A stretch of 52,721 bases of DNA from Mycolicibacter icosiumassiliensis (GCF_900078685.2 NZ_LT546166.1:1219299-1272019), one strand, 5' to 3'. Positions 1-10,459 are shown, counted from the first letter of the stretch. Notes: generated from the letters alone by a model not told the origin. Program-made: numbers and translations.

Positions 1-69
1 AAACCACCGCCTGACAACCCAATCCAGCACCAGGCCTGTTGAGCATCAAGCACTATGAAAAATCGAGGC
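1..69. other. Foreign or chimeric left-edge segment abutting truncated pstC
   Basis: The pstC reading frame matches its family until about position 70, then changes abruptly into unrelated residues and stops at 46. Bases 1-69 therefore do not continue pstC. On the + strand, a frame open from base 2 ends at a TGA at 56-58, with a C-terminus reading [10 protein letters not shown]. This could be the tail of a gene on an inserted element, such as a transposase, but I do not recognise it. Too little is visible to separate an insertion from an assembly join. Confidence 0.35.
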
Positions 70-801
70 TAGCGCGCGCCCCAGGCCCAGCATCGCCGCG
101 GCGATCACGCCGCTGCGGCCGTAGGGCAGCACCGCCATGCGGACCACCTCCCAACGAGTGGCTCCCAGGGCCTGGGCGGCTTCGATATGAGCGAAGGGGG
201 TCTGCCGGAACACCTCCCGCGAGACCGAGGTGATGATCGGCAGGATCATGACCGCCAGCACGATTCCCGCGGTGAAGATGGTGCCGCCGCCGGCCAGCGA
301 CACGTTGCCCTTGTGGAATAGGAACAGCCAGCCCAAGTGACTTCGCAGGAATCGCATGATCGGCACCAGCATCGGCGCCAGCACGAAGATCCCCCAGAGG
401 CCGAAGATGATGGACGGCACCGCTGCCAACAGGTCGATCACCACGGCAAACGGCCGGGTCAGCCGTCGGGGCGCGTACTGGGTGAGGAAGACCGCAATAC
501 CGATCGAGATCGGCACCGCCAGTGTCAACGCGAAGACCGAGCTCAACACCGTGACCATCAGCAGATCCCGGATGCCGAACGACAGGTGGTCTGGATCGTT
601 GGTGCGGAACTCCGGACTGGTGAAGAAGTTCGCGTTGTTCGCGAGCAACGACGGGAAAGCGCGCACCAGCAGGAAGATCGCAATCAGCGCGATCGCCACC
701 ACCACTGTCGATCCGGCCGAGACGGCGGCCGCCCGGAACAACCGCTCGCCTCTCGGCGAACGGTTGTTCATCAGCGGCGCCGATGGATTCCCGGGTGTCA
801 C
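46..801 (-). pseudogene. pstC: Phosphate ABC transporter permease PstC, C-terminally truncated
   Basis: PstC is one of two membrane permeases of the high-affinity phosphate importer PstSCAB. The frame starts at a GTG at 801 whose GTGA overlaps the pstS stop, a normal pst operon arrangement. It shows a first membrane segment around residues 25-50, the PstC-type membrane core, and the conserved EAAQALGAT loop that contacts the ATPase. About 244 residues look native, ending in MLGLGRAL; seven unrelated residues and a stop follow. Intact family members are usually 300-340 residues, so the last membrane helices are missing. The break lies about 70 bases from the window edge, so it may be an insertion site or a contig join. 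The identity is clear; whether the gene is truly dead is not. Confidence 0.8.
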
Positions 802-1950
802 GAGATGGCGTCGACCGCGGACGCCAGGCGAGCCTTGAAAGCCTCGGGGATCGGCACGTAGCCGTTGTCGGCCAGACCGCTCTGGCCCGCGCCGATGGTG
901 GACTTCAGGAACAACCGCACCGCCGTGCCGACCTCAGCATCCGGGTACTTCGAGCACACCACCTCGTAGGTGGCGAGCACGATCGGGTAGGAGCCCGTCT
1001 GAGTCGGCTGGTAGAACGACGCGGTGTCGAGCACCAGGTCGTTGCCTTGGCCCTTGATGGTGGCACCGGCGATGGTCTTGCCGACCGACTCGGTGCTGAT
1101 CGCGACCGGGTCGGGGCCGGCGGAAGTGACGATCTGAGCGGTCGGCAGATTCTTGGCCTGGGCGAAGGACCATTCGTTGTAGGTGATCGCTCCCTCGGTG
1201 GCCGCGATGGCTCCGGCCGTGCCGTCGTTGCCCTTGGCTCCTTCGCCGACGCCGCCGTTGAACGTCTTTCCGGCGCCCTTGCCCCAGGCCCCACCGGAGG
1301 CGGCATCCAGGTACTGCTGGAAGTTGTCGGTGGTCCCGGACTCGTCACTACGGAACACCACGTGGATCGGCTCGGCGGGCAGCTTGGCCGTCGGGTTGAG
1401 CGCCTTGATCGCCGGGTCATCCCAGCTGGTGATGGTTCCGTTGAAGATCTTCGCGGCGGTCGGCCCGTCCAGGATCAGATTGTCGACCCCGTCGAGGTTG
1501 TAGGTGATCGCGATCGGGCCGAACACCACCGGCAGGTTCCATGCCGGGGATGCGCAGCGCTGCTGCGCCTGGGCGTAATCGTCGGCGTCCAGCGGGACGT
1601 CGGAGCCGGCGAAGTCAGTCTGGCCGCCGACGAACTCCCGGATGCCGGCGCCCGATCCGTTGGCGGTGTAGTTGACGGTGTGGTTCGAACACTCGTCGAT
1701 GAACGCCTTGACGAACCGGGCCATCGCATTCCCGGTTCGTCAAGGCGTTCATCGACGAGTGTTCGAACCACACCGTCAACTATCCGCTGGCCTTCAGCGT
1801 TTCCGCGCCGCCGCAGTTTCCGCCGGCGCCCGCCGAGCTCGAGGTGGTCTTCTCGGCGGTGTCGGAGTTCTTGTCGCTGCCGCACCCGGATAACACCAAC
1901 GCGCCGGTCGCCATAATGCCCAGTGTCGCGCCAATTCTGTTCAGTTTCAC
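798..1950 (-). pseudogene. pstS: Phosphate-binding lipoprotein PstS, interrupted by a fold-back
   Basis: PstS is the lipid-anchored extracytoplasmic phosphate-binding protein that feeds PstCA. The N-terminus starts at a GTG at 1950 and has a lipoprotein signal with lipobox LSGC (Cys23), a Ser/Thr/Ala-rich linker, then GGAETLKASG followed by a stop. The rest of the protein resumes at [19 protein letters not shown] (1724) and runs to 798, containing the phosphate-site segment TANGSGAGI and the C-terminal [11 protein letters not shown]. The residues expected between KASG and the resumed frame (roughly STAQ) are replaced by an inverted copy of downstream coding sequence (positions 1731-1782). The total length is also not a multiple of three. 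Either the gene is disrupted or the assembly folded back on itself here. It is the first gene of the pst operon; a second, intact PstS lies at 40881-42002. Confidence 0.85.
1669..1782. repeat. Perfect 52-bp inverted repeat with 10-nt loop inside pstS
   Basis: Bases 1669-1720 and 1731-1782 are exact reverse complements, separated by 10 bases (1721-1730). The left arm and loop are native pstS coding sequence (Asn-Ala-Met-Ala-Arg-Phe and onward). The right arm is an inverted copy that replaces a short piece of the gene and brings in the stop codon. A perfect 52-bp hairpin with a short loop is unstable in replicating DNA and is a typical fold-back artefact shape, though a genuine template-switch inversion would look the same. 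Confidence 0.95.
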
Positions 1951-2067
1951 ATTGCCCTTTCGCAGACAAATTAGGGTGATGACCGCGGGTGGCGATATCA
2001 CCGAATCAACCCGGCCGATAATTCGGCAGCGATCACGTGCGATCCGGGTCACTTCTCTATTTAATGC

Positions 2068-2131
2068 GGTGAACTGAGGTTGCGGTAGGGTGAACGGCCA
2101 TGATCTAACGGTGGAATTCTGGTGGAATTCT
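2068..2131 (-). promoter_or_regulatory. Pho-box-like direct repeats upstream of pstS
   Basis: Read toward pstS, the motif GTTCACC occurs twice in direct orientation (2095-2089 and 2074-2068), 21 bases apart. Further upstream the 11-base unit ending in TTCCACC is perfectly duplicated in tandem (2110-2120 and 2121-2131). GTTCACC direct repeats with an 11-base period are the known form of actinobacterial PHO boxes, and mycobacterial pst operons are controlled by SenX3-RegX3. Location and motif fit a phosphate-starvation control region; binding is inferred. Confidence 0.5.
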
Positions 2132-2156
2132 GATGATGCCGATATGGACCGGCTAA

Positions 2157-5100
2157 ATGCCAGATGACAGGTCGGTCGGCCCGGCCCGTATGCTTCGCGA
2201 AGTGGTCGAACCGTCCGTCGCGCAGCTGCGCACGCTCCTTGACGAGCTGACCGTTCGGGACGCGGCCTACTTCGGGCGGCGGCTGAAGGACCTGCGCGGC
2301 GGAAAGCCCGAGCAGCTGCGAAAGCTGGCCGAGCGGATGGGCGAGGCGCAAGCACTGGTTGCCGCACGGCGCGCCGCGGTGCCGGACGTTCGCTATCCCG
2401 ACCTGCCGGTCAGCGGCCGCCGCGACGAGATCGCCGCGGCGATCAGGGACCACCAGGTCGTGGTGGTGGCCGGCGAGACCGGTTCCGGTAAGACCACCCA
2501 GCTGCCCAAGATCTGCCTGGAGCTCGGCCGCGGCATCCGCGGCACCATCGGTCATACCCAGCCGCGGCGGCTAGCTGCCCGCACCGTTGCTCAACGCATC
2601 GCCGACGAATTGGCCAGCCCGCTAGGCGATGTCGTCGGGTATGCGGTCCGGTTCACCGATCGGGTGTCCGATCGGACCCTGATCAAACTGATGACCGACG
2701 GCATCCTGCTCGCCGAGCTCGAACGGGACCGTCGGCTGCTGCGCTACGACACGCTGATCATCGACGAGGCCCACGAACGCAGCCTCAACATCGACTTCCT
2801 GCTCGGCTACCTGCGGGAGTTGTTGCCGCGCCGCCCTGACCTGAAGGTGATCATCACCTCGGCCACCATCGAACCCCAGCGCTTTGCAGCCCACTTCGGC
2901 GGCGGAGTCGGCGCGCCGATCATCGAGGTGTCCGGCCGCAGCTACCCGGTGGAAATCCGGTATCGCCCGCTGGAGTTGCCGGTCGGCTCGGATGCGAGAG
3001 ATGACCCGGATGACCCGGATCGCGAGATCATCCGGACCGAGACCCGCGATGAGATCGAGGCGATCGTCGACGCGGTGCACGAGCTGTCCGCAGAACCGCC
3101 CGGCGATATCTTGGTGTTCCTGTCCGGCGAGCGCGAGATTCGCGACACCGCAGAAGCTCTCGGCGGGCTGCTCAATACCGAGATTCTGCCGCTGTATGCG
3201 CGGCTGTCCACTGCCGAACAGCAGAAGGTGTTCACCCGGGCGCGCGCCGGTCGGCGGATTGTGCTGGCCACCAACGTGGCTGAGACATCGCTGACGGTTC
3301 CGGGCATCCGCTATGTGATCGACCCGGGCAACGCGCGTATCTCCCGCTACAGTCGCCGGCTCAAGGTTCAGCGGCTGCCGATCGAACCCATCTCGCAGGC
3401 CTCCGCCGCGCAGCGCAGCGGCAGGTGCGGCCGCACCGCGCCCGGGGTATGCATCCGGCTCTACAGCGAAGTCGACTTCGACACCCGACCGCGCTACACC
3501 GACCCCGAGGTGCTGCGCACCAACTTGGCCGCAGTGCTGCTGCGGATGGCGTCGCTGCGGCTGGGTGCGGTGGAAGACTTCGGCTTCCTCGACCCGCCCG
3601 ATTCGCGCAGTATCCGCGACGGGGTCGCGCTGCTGGTCGAGCTGGGCGCGTTCACCGCGCAGGGCACCATCACCGATGTCGGCCGCCGGCTGGCCCGGCT
3701 GCCGGTGGACCCGCGGATGGGCCGGATGATCCTGGCTGCCGAGACCGAGGGCTGTGTGCGCGAGATGCTGGTGCTCGCCGCCGCCCTGACCATTCCCGAC
3801 CCCAGGGAGCGGCCGGTCGATCGGGAGGAGGCGGCCCGGGCCAAGCATGCCCGGTTCGTCGACGACGATTCCGACTTCACCGCCTACCTCAACCTGTGGT
3901 CGTATCTGTCAGAGCAGCGGAAATCTCTGAGTGGCAGTGCGTTTCGCCGAATGTGTCGTAACGAGTTCCTGCACTATCTGCGGATCCGGGAATGGCAGGA
4001 CCTGGTGGGGCAGCTGCGCAGCATCGCAGCCGATATCGGCATCCGGGAATCCGGCGAGCCGGCCCAACCGGCAGCCATCCACGCTGCGCTGCTGGCCGGG
4101 TTGTTGTCGCACGTCGGGATGCGACGCGAAGACAGCCGGGAGTTCGCCGGCGCACGCAACTCGAAATTCGTGCTGGCACCCGGTTCGGCGTTGGCCAAAC
4201 GGCCGCCACGCTGGGCGATGGTGGCCGAGCTGGTGGAGACCAGCCGGCTGTTCGGGCGTACCGCTGCGCGCATCCAACCGGAAGCCGTCGAGCGGGTCGC
4301 GGCAGATTTGGTGCAGCGCAGCTACAGCGAACCGCACTGGGACGCCAAGCGCGGCGAGGTGATGGCCTTCGAAAAGGTAACGCTCTACGGACTTCCACTG
4401 GTGGCGCGCCGCAGGGTCGGCTACGCCCGGGTGGAGCCGGCCGTGGCCCGCGACCTGGTCCGACTGGGTGAGTCGGCACCGGTTTTTGGCCGACAACGCG
4501 GCGCTGCGCAGGCAACTGCAGGAGCTGGAGGACAGAGTCCGGCGTCGCGATCTGATCGTCGACGACGACACCGTCTACGACCTATACGACACAAGGATTC
4601 CCGCCGAGGTGGTCTCGGCGCGGCACTTCGACGGCTGGTGGAAGAAGCAACAGAAGGCCACGCCCGACCTGCTGACCTTCACCCGCGACGAGCTGCTGCG
4701 GACCGCGGAGACACTCGGTGCCGACCGGCCGGACAGTTGGGCGACCGCGGATCTCGCCTTGCCGCTGACCTACCGCTTCGAGCCGGGAGCCGCCGACGAC
4801 GGGGTCACCGTCCACGTGCCGATCGATGTGCTGGCGCGCCTGGGCGGCGACGAGTTCACCTGGCAAGTGCCGGCGCTGCGTGAAGAACTGATCACTGCGC
4901 TGATCCGTTCTCTGCCAAAAGATCTGCGACGCAACTTCGTCCCGGCCCCCGACACTGCTCGCGCGGTGCTGTCGGCAATCGGGCCGGAAGGGGAGCCGTT
5001 GCTGGAGACGCTGGTTCGCGAACTGCGCCGCCGCACCGGCGTGCTGGTTCCGATCGATGCCTTCGACCTGAGCAAGCTACCGGCGCACCTGCGGGTCACC

Positions 5101-6084
5101 TTCGCGGTGGAGGCCGCCGACGGCACCGAGGTGGCACGCGGCAAAGACCTGGGCGTCTTGCAGGAACGACTGGCGGCGTCGGCCCGCGAGGCCGTCGCCG
5201 ATGTGGTCGGCGCGGAACTGGAGCGCAGCGGGCTGCGCAGCTGGCCGGAAGACCTGGACACGCTGCCGCGGGCCGTGCAGCGGATGGTGGCCGGACGCGC
5301 CGTTCGTGGCTTCCCGGCTTTCGTCGATGCCGGCGCCACCGCGCAGCTGCGGGTGTTCTCCACCGAGGCGCAGCAGCGGTCCGCGCTCGGCCCTGGGATC
5401 CGCCGACTGCTGCGCTGCGACATTCCTTCGCCGGTCAAAGCGGTGGAGCGTCAGCTGGATTCGCAGACGCGGCTGATGCTCAAGGCGAACCCGAACGGGA
5501 CGTTGGCGGCGCTCATCGACGACTGCGCCGACGCCGCGACCGATGCGTTGGCGCCGGCACCGGTGTGGACCCGCGACGAGTACGTCGCGCTGCGCAGCCG
5601 GGTAGCCGCCGCGCTGGTGCCCACCACCGCTGAGGTGGTGACGCGAGTTGCCCAGGTACTGGCCGCGGCCCGGGACACTCAACTGGCGCTGCCGGCGCAG
5701 CCGCCGGCCGGCCAGGCCGAAGCGATCGCCGATATCGTCGGCCAGCTGGACGCGCTGCTGGCACCCGGATTCGTCACCGCCACCGGGCGGGCCCATCTGG
5801 CCGACCTCACCCGCTACCTCACTGCCGCTCGTCGCCGGGTGGAGCAGCTGCCCCGTGCGCTGCAGGCCGACCGGGAACGGATGACCCGAGTTCGGGCGGT
5901 GCAGGACGCCTACCAGGACCTTTTGGCGGCCCTGCCGACGGCGCGCCATCGCGACAACGACGTGCGTGACATCGCCCGCCAGATCCAAGAGCTACGGGTG
6001 AGTCTGTGGGCTCAGCAGCTGGGCACCCCGCGCCCAGTCAGCGAACAGCGCATCTACCGGGCGATCGACGCACTACTCGCCTGA
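2157..6084 (+). pseudogene. hrpA: ATP-dependent RNA helicase HrpA, frameshifted
   Basis: HrpA is a DEAH-box RNA helicase of about 1,300 residues. The first frame (2157-about 4480) holds the Walker A motif GETGSGKTT, the DEAH box in IIDEAHERS, motif III SATIEPQR and motif VI QRSGRCGR, then the helicase-associated domain. Near 4460-4490 the frame changes by one: after ARDL the conserved segment usually reading like FIRxALVxG is missing, and the protein resumes in the next frame with DWVSRHRFLADN (annotated there from 4468) to 6084. That second part is the DUF3418-type C-terminal domain. So about nine conserved residues are lost together with the frame. The exact start is uncertain: ATG 2157, ATG 2190 or GTG 2202. 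The gene diverges from pstS and ends 12 bases inside the 3' end of phoU. It could be a true pseudogene or a sequence error; the family assignment is firm. Confidence 0.85.
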
Positions 6085-6741
6085 CGGCAGGGTGTGCTCG
6101 TCGGGGAACTTGCCGGTGGCCTGGAAGATCACCCGACGAGCGACCTCGACCGCGTGGTCGGCGAACCGCTCGTAGAACCGGCCCAGCAGCGTCACGTCCA
6201 CGGCGGCGGCCACTCCGTGCCGCCACTCCTTGTCCATCAGCACCGAGAACAGATGCCGGTGCAAGTCGTCCATCGCGTCGTCTTCTTCGCGGATCCGGGC
6301 GGCCTTCTCCGGGTCGCGCGACAACAGCACTTCTTGCGCACTGTTGCCCAACTCGACTGCAAGCCTGCCCATTTCAGCGAAGTACCCGTTGACCTCTTCG
6401 GGCAGTGCGTGTTGCGGATGGCGACGACGGGTGATCTTGGCGACGTGCAGTGCCAACGCGCCCATCCGGTCGATGTCTGCCACCATCTGAATGGAGCTGA
6501 CGATGGCGCGCAGATCCCCGGCGACCGGGGCCTGCAACGCCAGCAGCACGAAGGAGCTTTCCTCGGCGCGGGTACTCATCGCGGCGATCTTCTCGTGATC
6601 GGTGATCACCTGCTCGGCCAGCATCAAGTCGGCTTGCAGCAGGGCCTGAGTGGCGCGTTCCATTGCTGCCCCGGCCAAGCCGCACATCGTGCCGAGCTGT
6701 TCGGCCAGATCCGAGAGTTGCTCGTGGTACGCGGTTCGCAT
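6073..6741 (-). CDS. phoU: Phosphate-signalling protein PhoU (PhoY2-like)
   Basis: PhoU proteins are cytoplasmic helical-bundle proteins that link the Pst transporter to the phosphate-sensing two-component system; in mycobacteria the PhoY proteins restrain SenX3-RegX3 when phosphate is plentiful. The 222-residue product has two PhoU repeats with acidic metal-cluster positions, including [13 protein letters not shown] in the first half and [19 protein letters not shown] in the second. Its length is normal for the family. Its neighbours match M. tuberculosis phoY2 (Rv0821c), followed by an LCP gene, dus and desA1. The 3' end overlaps the end of hrpA tail to tail. With pstS and pstC broken nearby, its partner transporter may be impaired, but the gene itself looks intact. 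Confidence 0.92.
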   Translation of the reverse strand: MRTAYHEQLSDLAEQLGTMCGLAGAAMERATQALLQADLMLAEQVITDHEKIAAMSTRAEESSFVLLALQAPVAGDLRAIVSSIQMVADIDRMGALALHVAKITRRRHPQHALPEEVNGYFAEMGRLAVELGNSAQEVLLSRDPEKAARIREEDDAMDDLHRHLFSVLMDKEWRHGVAAAVDVTLLGRFYERFADHAVEVARRVIFQATGKFPDEHTLPSGE

Positions 6742-6796
6742 GCCCTCAAGACTAACCGTGGACCGCGATTCTCGCGGGTTGGGCAGGGAGCGGGTG

Positions 6797-9109
6797 CTAC
6801 TCGCAGGTGGTGTCGGCGGCGTTGGTGACGGTCAGATCGTCGGGCAGTTCGGTCGGCTCGACGCTGGTGCCGCGGGTGAGTTGCACGCTGACCTGCGAGC
6901 CGCTGGCCGCGGGTTTGGTCACGGCACGGAAGTCCGACCCCAGGACAACGCGCACGATGCTGCCCAGTCCGCTGACCCGCTCGATAGGTGCGCCCGACAG
7001 CGCCGAGGACACCGTGGCGGCGGCCTGCTCGTTTCCGGGGGAGTACAACACTTTGGTGGACTTGACGGTGCCGGGGTAGTCGTCGGCGTTGTCGACGTTG
7101 AAGCCCCACTGCTGCAGGCCTGCGGAGGTGGCGCCGGCCAGGCCGGACTGCTCGGTGGCGTTGGACACCCGCACCGTGACATCGGCGGGGGAGGTCGTCA
7201 CCGCGTGCACTTGCTCGCTGAGCGGCTTGGCCGCCGGGCTGGCCGGTGATCCGGGCAGGGCAGTGGACGGGGTTGTGGGGCTGGCTGCCGCCGTGGTCGG
7301 GACCGAGGTCGCGTTGTGGTCGTTCTCGCCGGGCAGGGGGTCGTCGTTGATGATGGCGTCGAACAGTGCCCGCACGTCGTCCATCCGGGGGACCTCGTCA
7401 CCGTTCTCATCGGTCTCACTGGTCGGCACCGTGACGAAGGTGATGTGCCCGGCGGCGACCTTCTGCAACGACTGGCCGAGGTTCACCAGGTCTTTGGTAG
7501 TGACGTTGTCCACCGAGCTGTCGCCGATGAACATGTTGACCACGTTGTTGAGCTTGGTCGGTGAGAAGAAGGTGTTGGTGGAGATCAACGAACGCAGCAG
7601 CGACGACAAGAACAGCTGCTGGCGTTTGATGCGGCCGTAGTCGCCGTTGTCCTCGGTGGTGACGTGACGGGCCCGCACGTAGTTCAGCGCAGTCCCGCCG
7701 TTGACTCGCTGGCGCCCGGTGTCCTCCAGGACGCTGCCCAGCACAAGGTCGTACAACGGGCTGGGGGTGCACACCTCGACGCCGCCCAGCGCGTCGACCA
7801 TCTTGCCGAATCCGACGAAGTCGACGGCCATGAACCGGTTGATCGCCAGGCCGGACAGTTTCTGGATCTCCTTGACCAGACACTTCGGCCCGCCAAAGGC
7901 GTAGGTCGAGTTCAGCTTCGTCTCGGTGTAGACGACGTCGTCGCTGTAGGTTCCGGTTTCCTCGTCGTAGATCGGGCCGTAGGCGCCGGTCACGGAGTTC
8001 CACACCTCGCACTGGATCGGAGTGATCGCCAGGTCGCGCGGGAACGACACCACCACTACGCGTTTACGATTCGCCGGGATGTTGACCAGCATGATGGTGT
8101 CGGAGCGGGCGCCGTCGGCGTCATCGGTGCTGCCGGCACCGATCTCGCTGTTGGCACCGGCTCGGGTGTCCGCACCGACGATCAGGAAGTTCTCGTCACC
8201 GTACTGGCCGGCCGCATCGAGAATGTCGTGCGAGTTGGGGTCCAGCGCACTGACGTGGTTGAGGCTGCGGTTTTTCGACGCACTCCACTGCCAGGCCGAC
8301 CCGGTCAGCACCAGCGCCAGAATCGCCATCATGGCGGCGACCGCCCGGCCCGCGAGCTTCGCCCGGTGGTGGGGTGCGTGCGGGACCGGTTCGGGGTCCG
8401 TTGGGCCGGTATGGCGAGGCGGGTCGATCCGCGCCGGCGGCATGTCCGGTGGTTCAGCGAGGCTCGACGGAGGAGAGGCGAAGCTGGGGCCGCCGTACAG
8501 ACCCGGTGGTTCAGCGAGGCTCGACGGAGGAGAGGCGAAGCTGGGGCCGCCGTACAGACCCGGTGGTTCAGCGAGGCTCGACGGAGGAGAGGCGAAGCTG
8601 GGGCCGCCGTACAGACCCGGTGGTTCAGCGAGGCTCGACGGAGGAGAGGCGAAGCTGGGGCCGCCGTAGAGACCCGGCAGCTCGGTAGTGGGTGCCCACT
8701 CGTCTTGGTCTGGGGCGTCTTGGTCTGGGGCGACGGCCGGAAGGAGTGACGTGCCGTGAATACGGTCGAGGTCGGGCACTTCCGACGGGTAGGCCACTTC
8801 GGCGATGTCGGGTATCTCGGATGCTTCTGAAGGTACGGGGGAGTCCGGGACGGTGCGGTGCTGGTTGCGCCCGCTGGACGGCGGGGCGTCGGCGTTGACC
8901 CTGGCGATTAGTTCAGCAACGCTCACCGAGCCGTTGCCACCGTGGCGCCGCGACCCGCGCCGGCGGGGGATGGGGTCCTCCGAGGACGGGTTCTTCCAGC
9001 GTTCCCAGGGTGCGGGGCCGGACGGCGTCATCGTCATCAGCTGATGGTCGCCGTCGTCCTGGCCCTCCGGTGCCCAACGGCCAGGAGTGGCGTAATCGCC
9101 GTCACTCAT
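6797..9109 (-). CDS. LytR-CpsA-Psr (LCP) family cell-wall ligase
   Basis: LCP proteins attach polymers such as arabinogalactan to peptidoglycan on the outer face of the membrane. The chosen start (ATG 9109, [10 protein letters not shown]) gives 770 residues; the frame stays open to 9283 but those 58 residues look untranslated. The order is: a charged, proline-rich cytoplasmic N-terminus holding a fourfold 19-residue repeat (about residues 145-221), one membrane helix (about 256-278), and the LCP catalytic domain with VGADTRAG, the arginine/aspartate pair in [10 protein letters not shown] and SFPRDLAI. Next comes a Thr/Ser/Pro linker, then a C-terminal LytR_C domain ([17 protein letters not shown]). 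It corresponds in position to Rv0822c between phoY2 and dus. It is longer than most LCP proteins because of the repeat tail. Confidence 0.9.
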   Translation of the reverse strand: MSDGDYATPGRWAPEGQDDGDHQLMTMTPSGPAPWERWKNPSSEDPIPRRRGSRRHGGNGSVSVAELIARVNADAPPSSGRNQHRTVPDSPVPSEASEIPDIAEVAYPSEVPDLDRIHGTSLLPAVAPDQDAPDQDEWAPTTELPGLYGGPSFASPPSSLAEPPGLYGGPSFASPPSSLAEPPGLYGGPSFASPPSSLAEPPGLYGGPSFASPPSSLAEPPDMPPARIDPPRHTGPTDPEPVPHAPHHRAKLAGRAVAAMMAILALVLTGSAWQWSASKNRSLNHVSALDPNSHDILDAAGQYGDENFLIVGADTRAGANSEIGAGSTDDADGARSDTIMLVNIPANRKRVVVVSFPRDLAITPIQCEVWNSVTGAYGPIYDEETGTYSDDVVYTETKLNSTYAFGGPKCLVKEIQKLSGLAINRFMAVDFVGFGKMVDALGGVEVCTPSPLYDLVLGSVLEDTGRQRVNGGTALNYVRARHVTTEDNGDYGRIKRQQLFLSSLLRSLISTNTFFSPTKLNNVVNMFIGDSSVDNVTTKDLVNLGQSLQKVAAGHITFVTVPTSETDENGDEVPRMDDVRALFDAIINDDPLPGENDHNATSVPTTAAASPTTPSTALPGSPASPAAKPLSEQVHAVTTSPADVTVRVSNATEQSGLAGATSAGLQQWGFNVDNADDYPGTVKSTKVLYSPGNEQAAATVSSALSGAPIERVSGLGSIVRVVLGSDFRAVTKPAASGSQVSVQLTRGTSVEPTELPDDLTVTNAADTTCE
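8446..8673 (-). repeat. Four tandem 57-bp coding repeats in the LCP gene
   Basis: Four head-to-tail copies lie at 8446-8502, 8503-8559, 8560-8616 and 8617-8673. The first three are identical and the fourth differs by one base (TAC to TAG on the + strand). Each encodes [19 protein letters not shown] in the cytoplasmic tail. The near-identity suggests recent expansion by slippage or recombination, so copy number probably varies between strains. Part of each unit (from 8451, 45 bases) resembles an intergenic element at 30318-30362. Confidence 0.95.
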
Positions 9110-9292
9110 GTCCTCAGGGGCCTCCGAGTCCTTGGTACGGGCGCGCGTCCATCGCACGTCGGCGCGGTGTGGATGATCGGCATTGGTCTCCGCGCCTGCG
9201 TCTGCCCTCGCAGGGGCAATCCCTGCCTGGGGTAATAAGGTACTTAGTCTACTGAGAACTTTCCAGACACGCGATGTCGACAAAGTCTCATT

Positions 9293-10459
9293 TCAGCCAC
9301 CTGAGTGCATAATGTCCGCCCCGGTTGGCACCGCACAGTCGTCGGGGTCGTCCAACCACCCTTCGGGCAGGGTGACCTTGGCCGGAGATCCCTGGCGTCC
9401 GCGAGGGCCGGTGGCAGCCGCGGGGAAGGGGATCGATCCGTCCAGCTGCGTCAGCAATTCGTCGAGCTCGGCCAGCGTGTTCACCATCGCCAGCTCGCGC
9501 CGCAGGTCGGAACCGGCGGGGAACCCGTGCAGGTACCAGGCCACGTGCTTGCGGATCTCGCGCATGCCCTTGTCCTCGCCGAAATGCTGGGCCAGCAGCT
9601 CGCCGTGGCGGCGGATGATGTCGGCGACTTCGCCCAGCGTGGGAGGCGTGGGGGCGGGCCGGCCCGCGAAAGCCGTCGAGAGCTCGCCAAACAACCACGG
9701 GCGCCCCAGGCAGCCGCGGCCGATCACCACACCGTCGCATCCGGTGGCTGCCATCATGGCCAAGGCATCGCCGGCCTCGAAGATGTCGCCGTTGCCCAGA
9801 ACCGGAATCGAACGGACCTGCGCCTTGAGCGCCGCGATCTGCTCCCAGTCGGCGGTGCCGGAGTAGCGCTGCGATGCGGTCCGGGCGTGCAGGGCCACCG
9901 CCGCGGCACCTTCGGCCTCGGCGATGCGCCCGGCGTCCAGATGGGTGTGGGTGGCGTCGTCGATGCCGATCCGGAATTTCACGGTCACGGGAATGTCGGT
10001 GCCGGCCGTGCCGCGCACTGCTGCGGCGACGATGTTGCCGAACAGCCGGCGCTTGTAGGGCAGTGCCGACCCGCCGCCGAGGCGGGTCACCTTGGGCACC
10101 GGACAGCCGAAATTCATGTCGATGTGGTCGGCGAGACCTTCATCGGCGATCATCTTCGCCGCGGCGTAGGTGGTGTCTGGGTCGACGGTGTAGAGCTGAA
10201 GCGAGCGCGGTGACTCGTCCGGCGCGAACGTCGTCATGTGCAGGGTGGCGGGGTGCCGTTCGACGAGCGCGCGTGCGGTCACCATCTCGCAGACGTAGAG
10301 CCCGCTGACCGTTCCGGCCCGGGATTGTTCCAGCTCGCGGCAGAGCGTGCGGAATGCGACGTTGGTGACGCCGGCCATCGGGGCCAGCACCACGGGGCTG
10401 GCGAGCTGAAGCGAACCGATCCGCAGCGCGGGCCGCGCCGCCGCCAGACCTACGACGCT
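9293..10459 (-). CDS. dus: tRNA-dihydrouridine synthase
   Basis: Dus enzymes use FMN and NADPH to reduce specific uridines in tRNA. The native protein starts around ALRIGSLQLASPVVLAPMAGVTN and contains the Dus signature DHIDMNFGCPVPKVTRLGGGSALPYKRR with the catalytic cysteine (Cys in NFGCP). FMN-binding segments VTVKFRIGID and LGNGDIFEAGDAL follow, then IGRGCLGRPWLF. The length from here, about 388 residues, is typical. The frame is open upstream to 10639 inside desA1, but those residues are the shadow of that gene. I see no ATG, GTG or TTG at the expected point just after the desA1 stop, so the exact start is unresolved and the coordinate is approximate. It corresponds to Rv0823c and is probably co-transcribed with desA1. 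Confidence 0.88.
   Translation of the reverse strand, partial: SVVGLAAARPALRIGSLQLASPVVLAPMAGVTNVAFRTLCRELEQSRAGTVSGLYVCEMVTARALVERHPATLHMTTFAPDESPRSLQLYTVDPDTTYAAAKMIADEGLADHIDMNFGCPVPKVTRLGGGSALPYKRRLFGNIVAAAVRGTAGTDIPVTVKFRIGIDDATHTHLDAGRIAEAEGAAAVALHARTASQRYSGTADWEQIAALKAQVRSIPVLGNGDIFEAGDALAMMAATGCDGVVIGRGCLGRPWLFGELSTAFAGRPAPTPPTLGEVADIIRRHGELLAQHFGEDKGMREIRKHVAWYLHGFPAGSDLRRELAMVNTLAELDELLTQLDGSIPFPAAATGPRGRQGSPAKVTLPEGWLDDPDDCAVPTGADIMHSGG

Noticed and set aside
2..58. Transposase C-terminus at the left edge
   Set aside because: Only 18 codons are visible and no terminal inverted repeat or target duplication can be shown, so it is kept as an unexplained junction only.
2622..3848. Long antisense frames opposite hrpA, ribosomal and sulfatase genes
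   Set aside because: They are third-position GC shadows of confirmed genes in a high-GC genome, lacking family motifs and ribosome sites.
8446..8673. Possible CRISPR-like array
   Set aside because: Repeats are directly adjacent with no spacers and are in frame within the LCP gene, so this is a coding tandem repeat.
9110..9283. Longer N-terminus for the LCP protein
   Set aside because: The 58 extra residues are not LCP-like, and ATG 9109 gives a sensible hydrophilic cytoplasmic tail.
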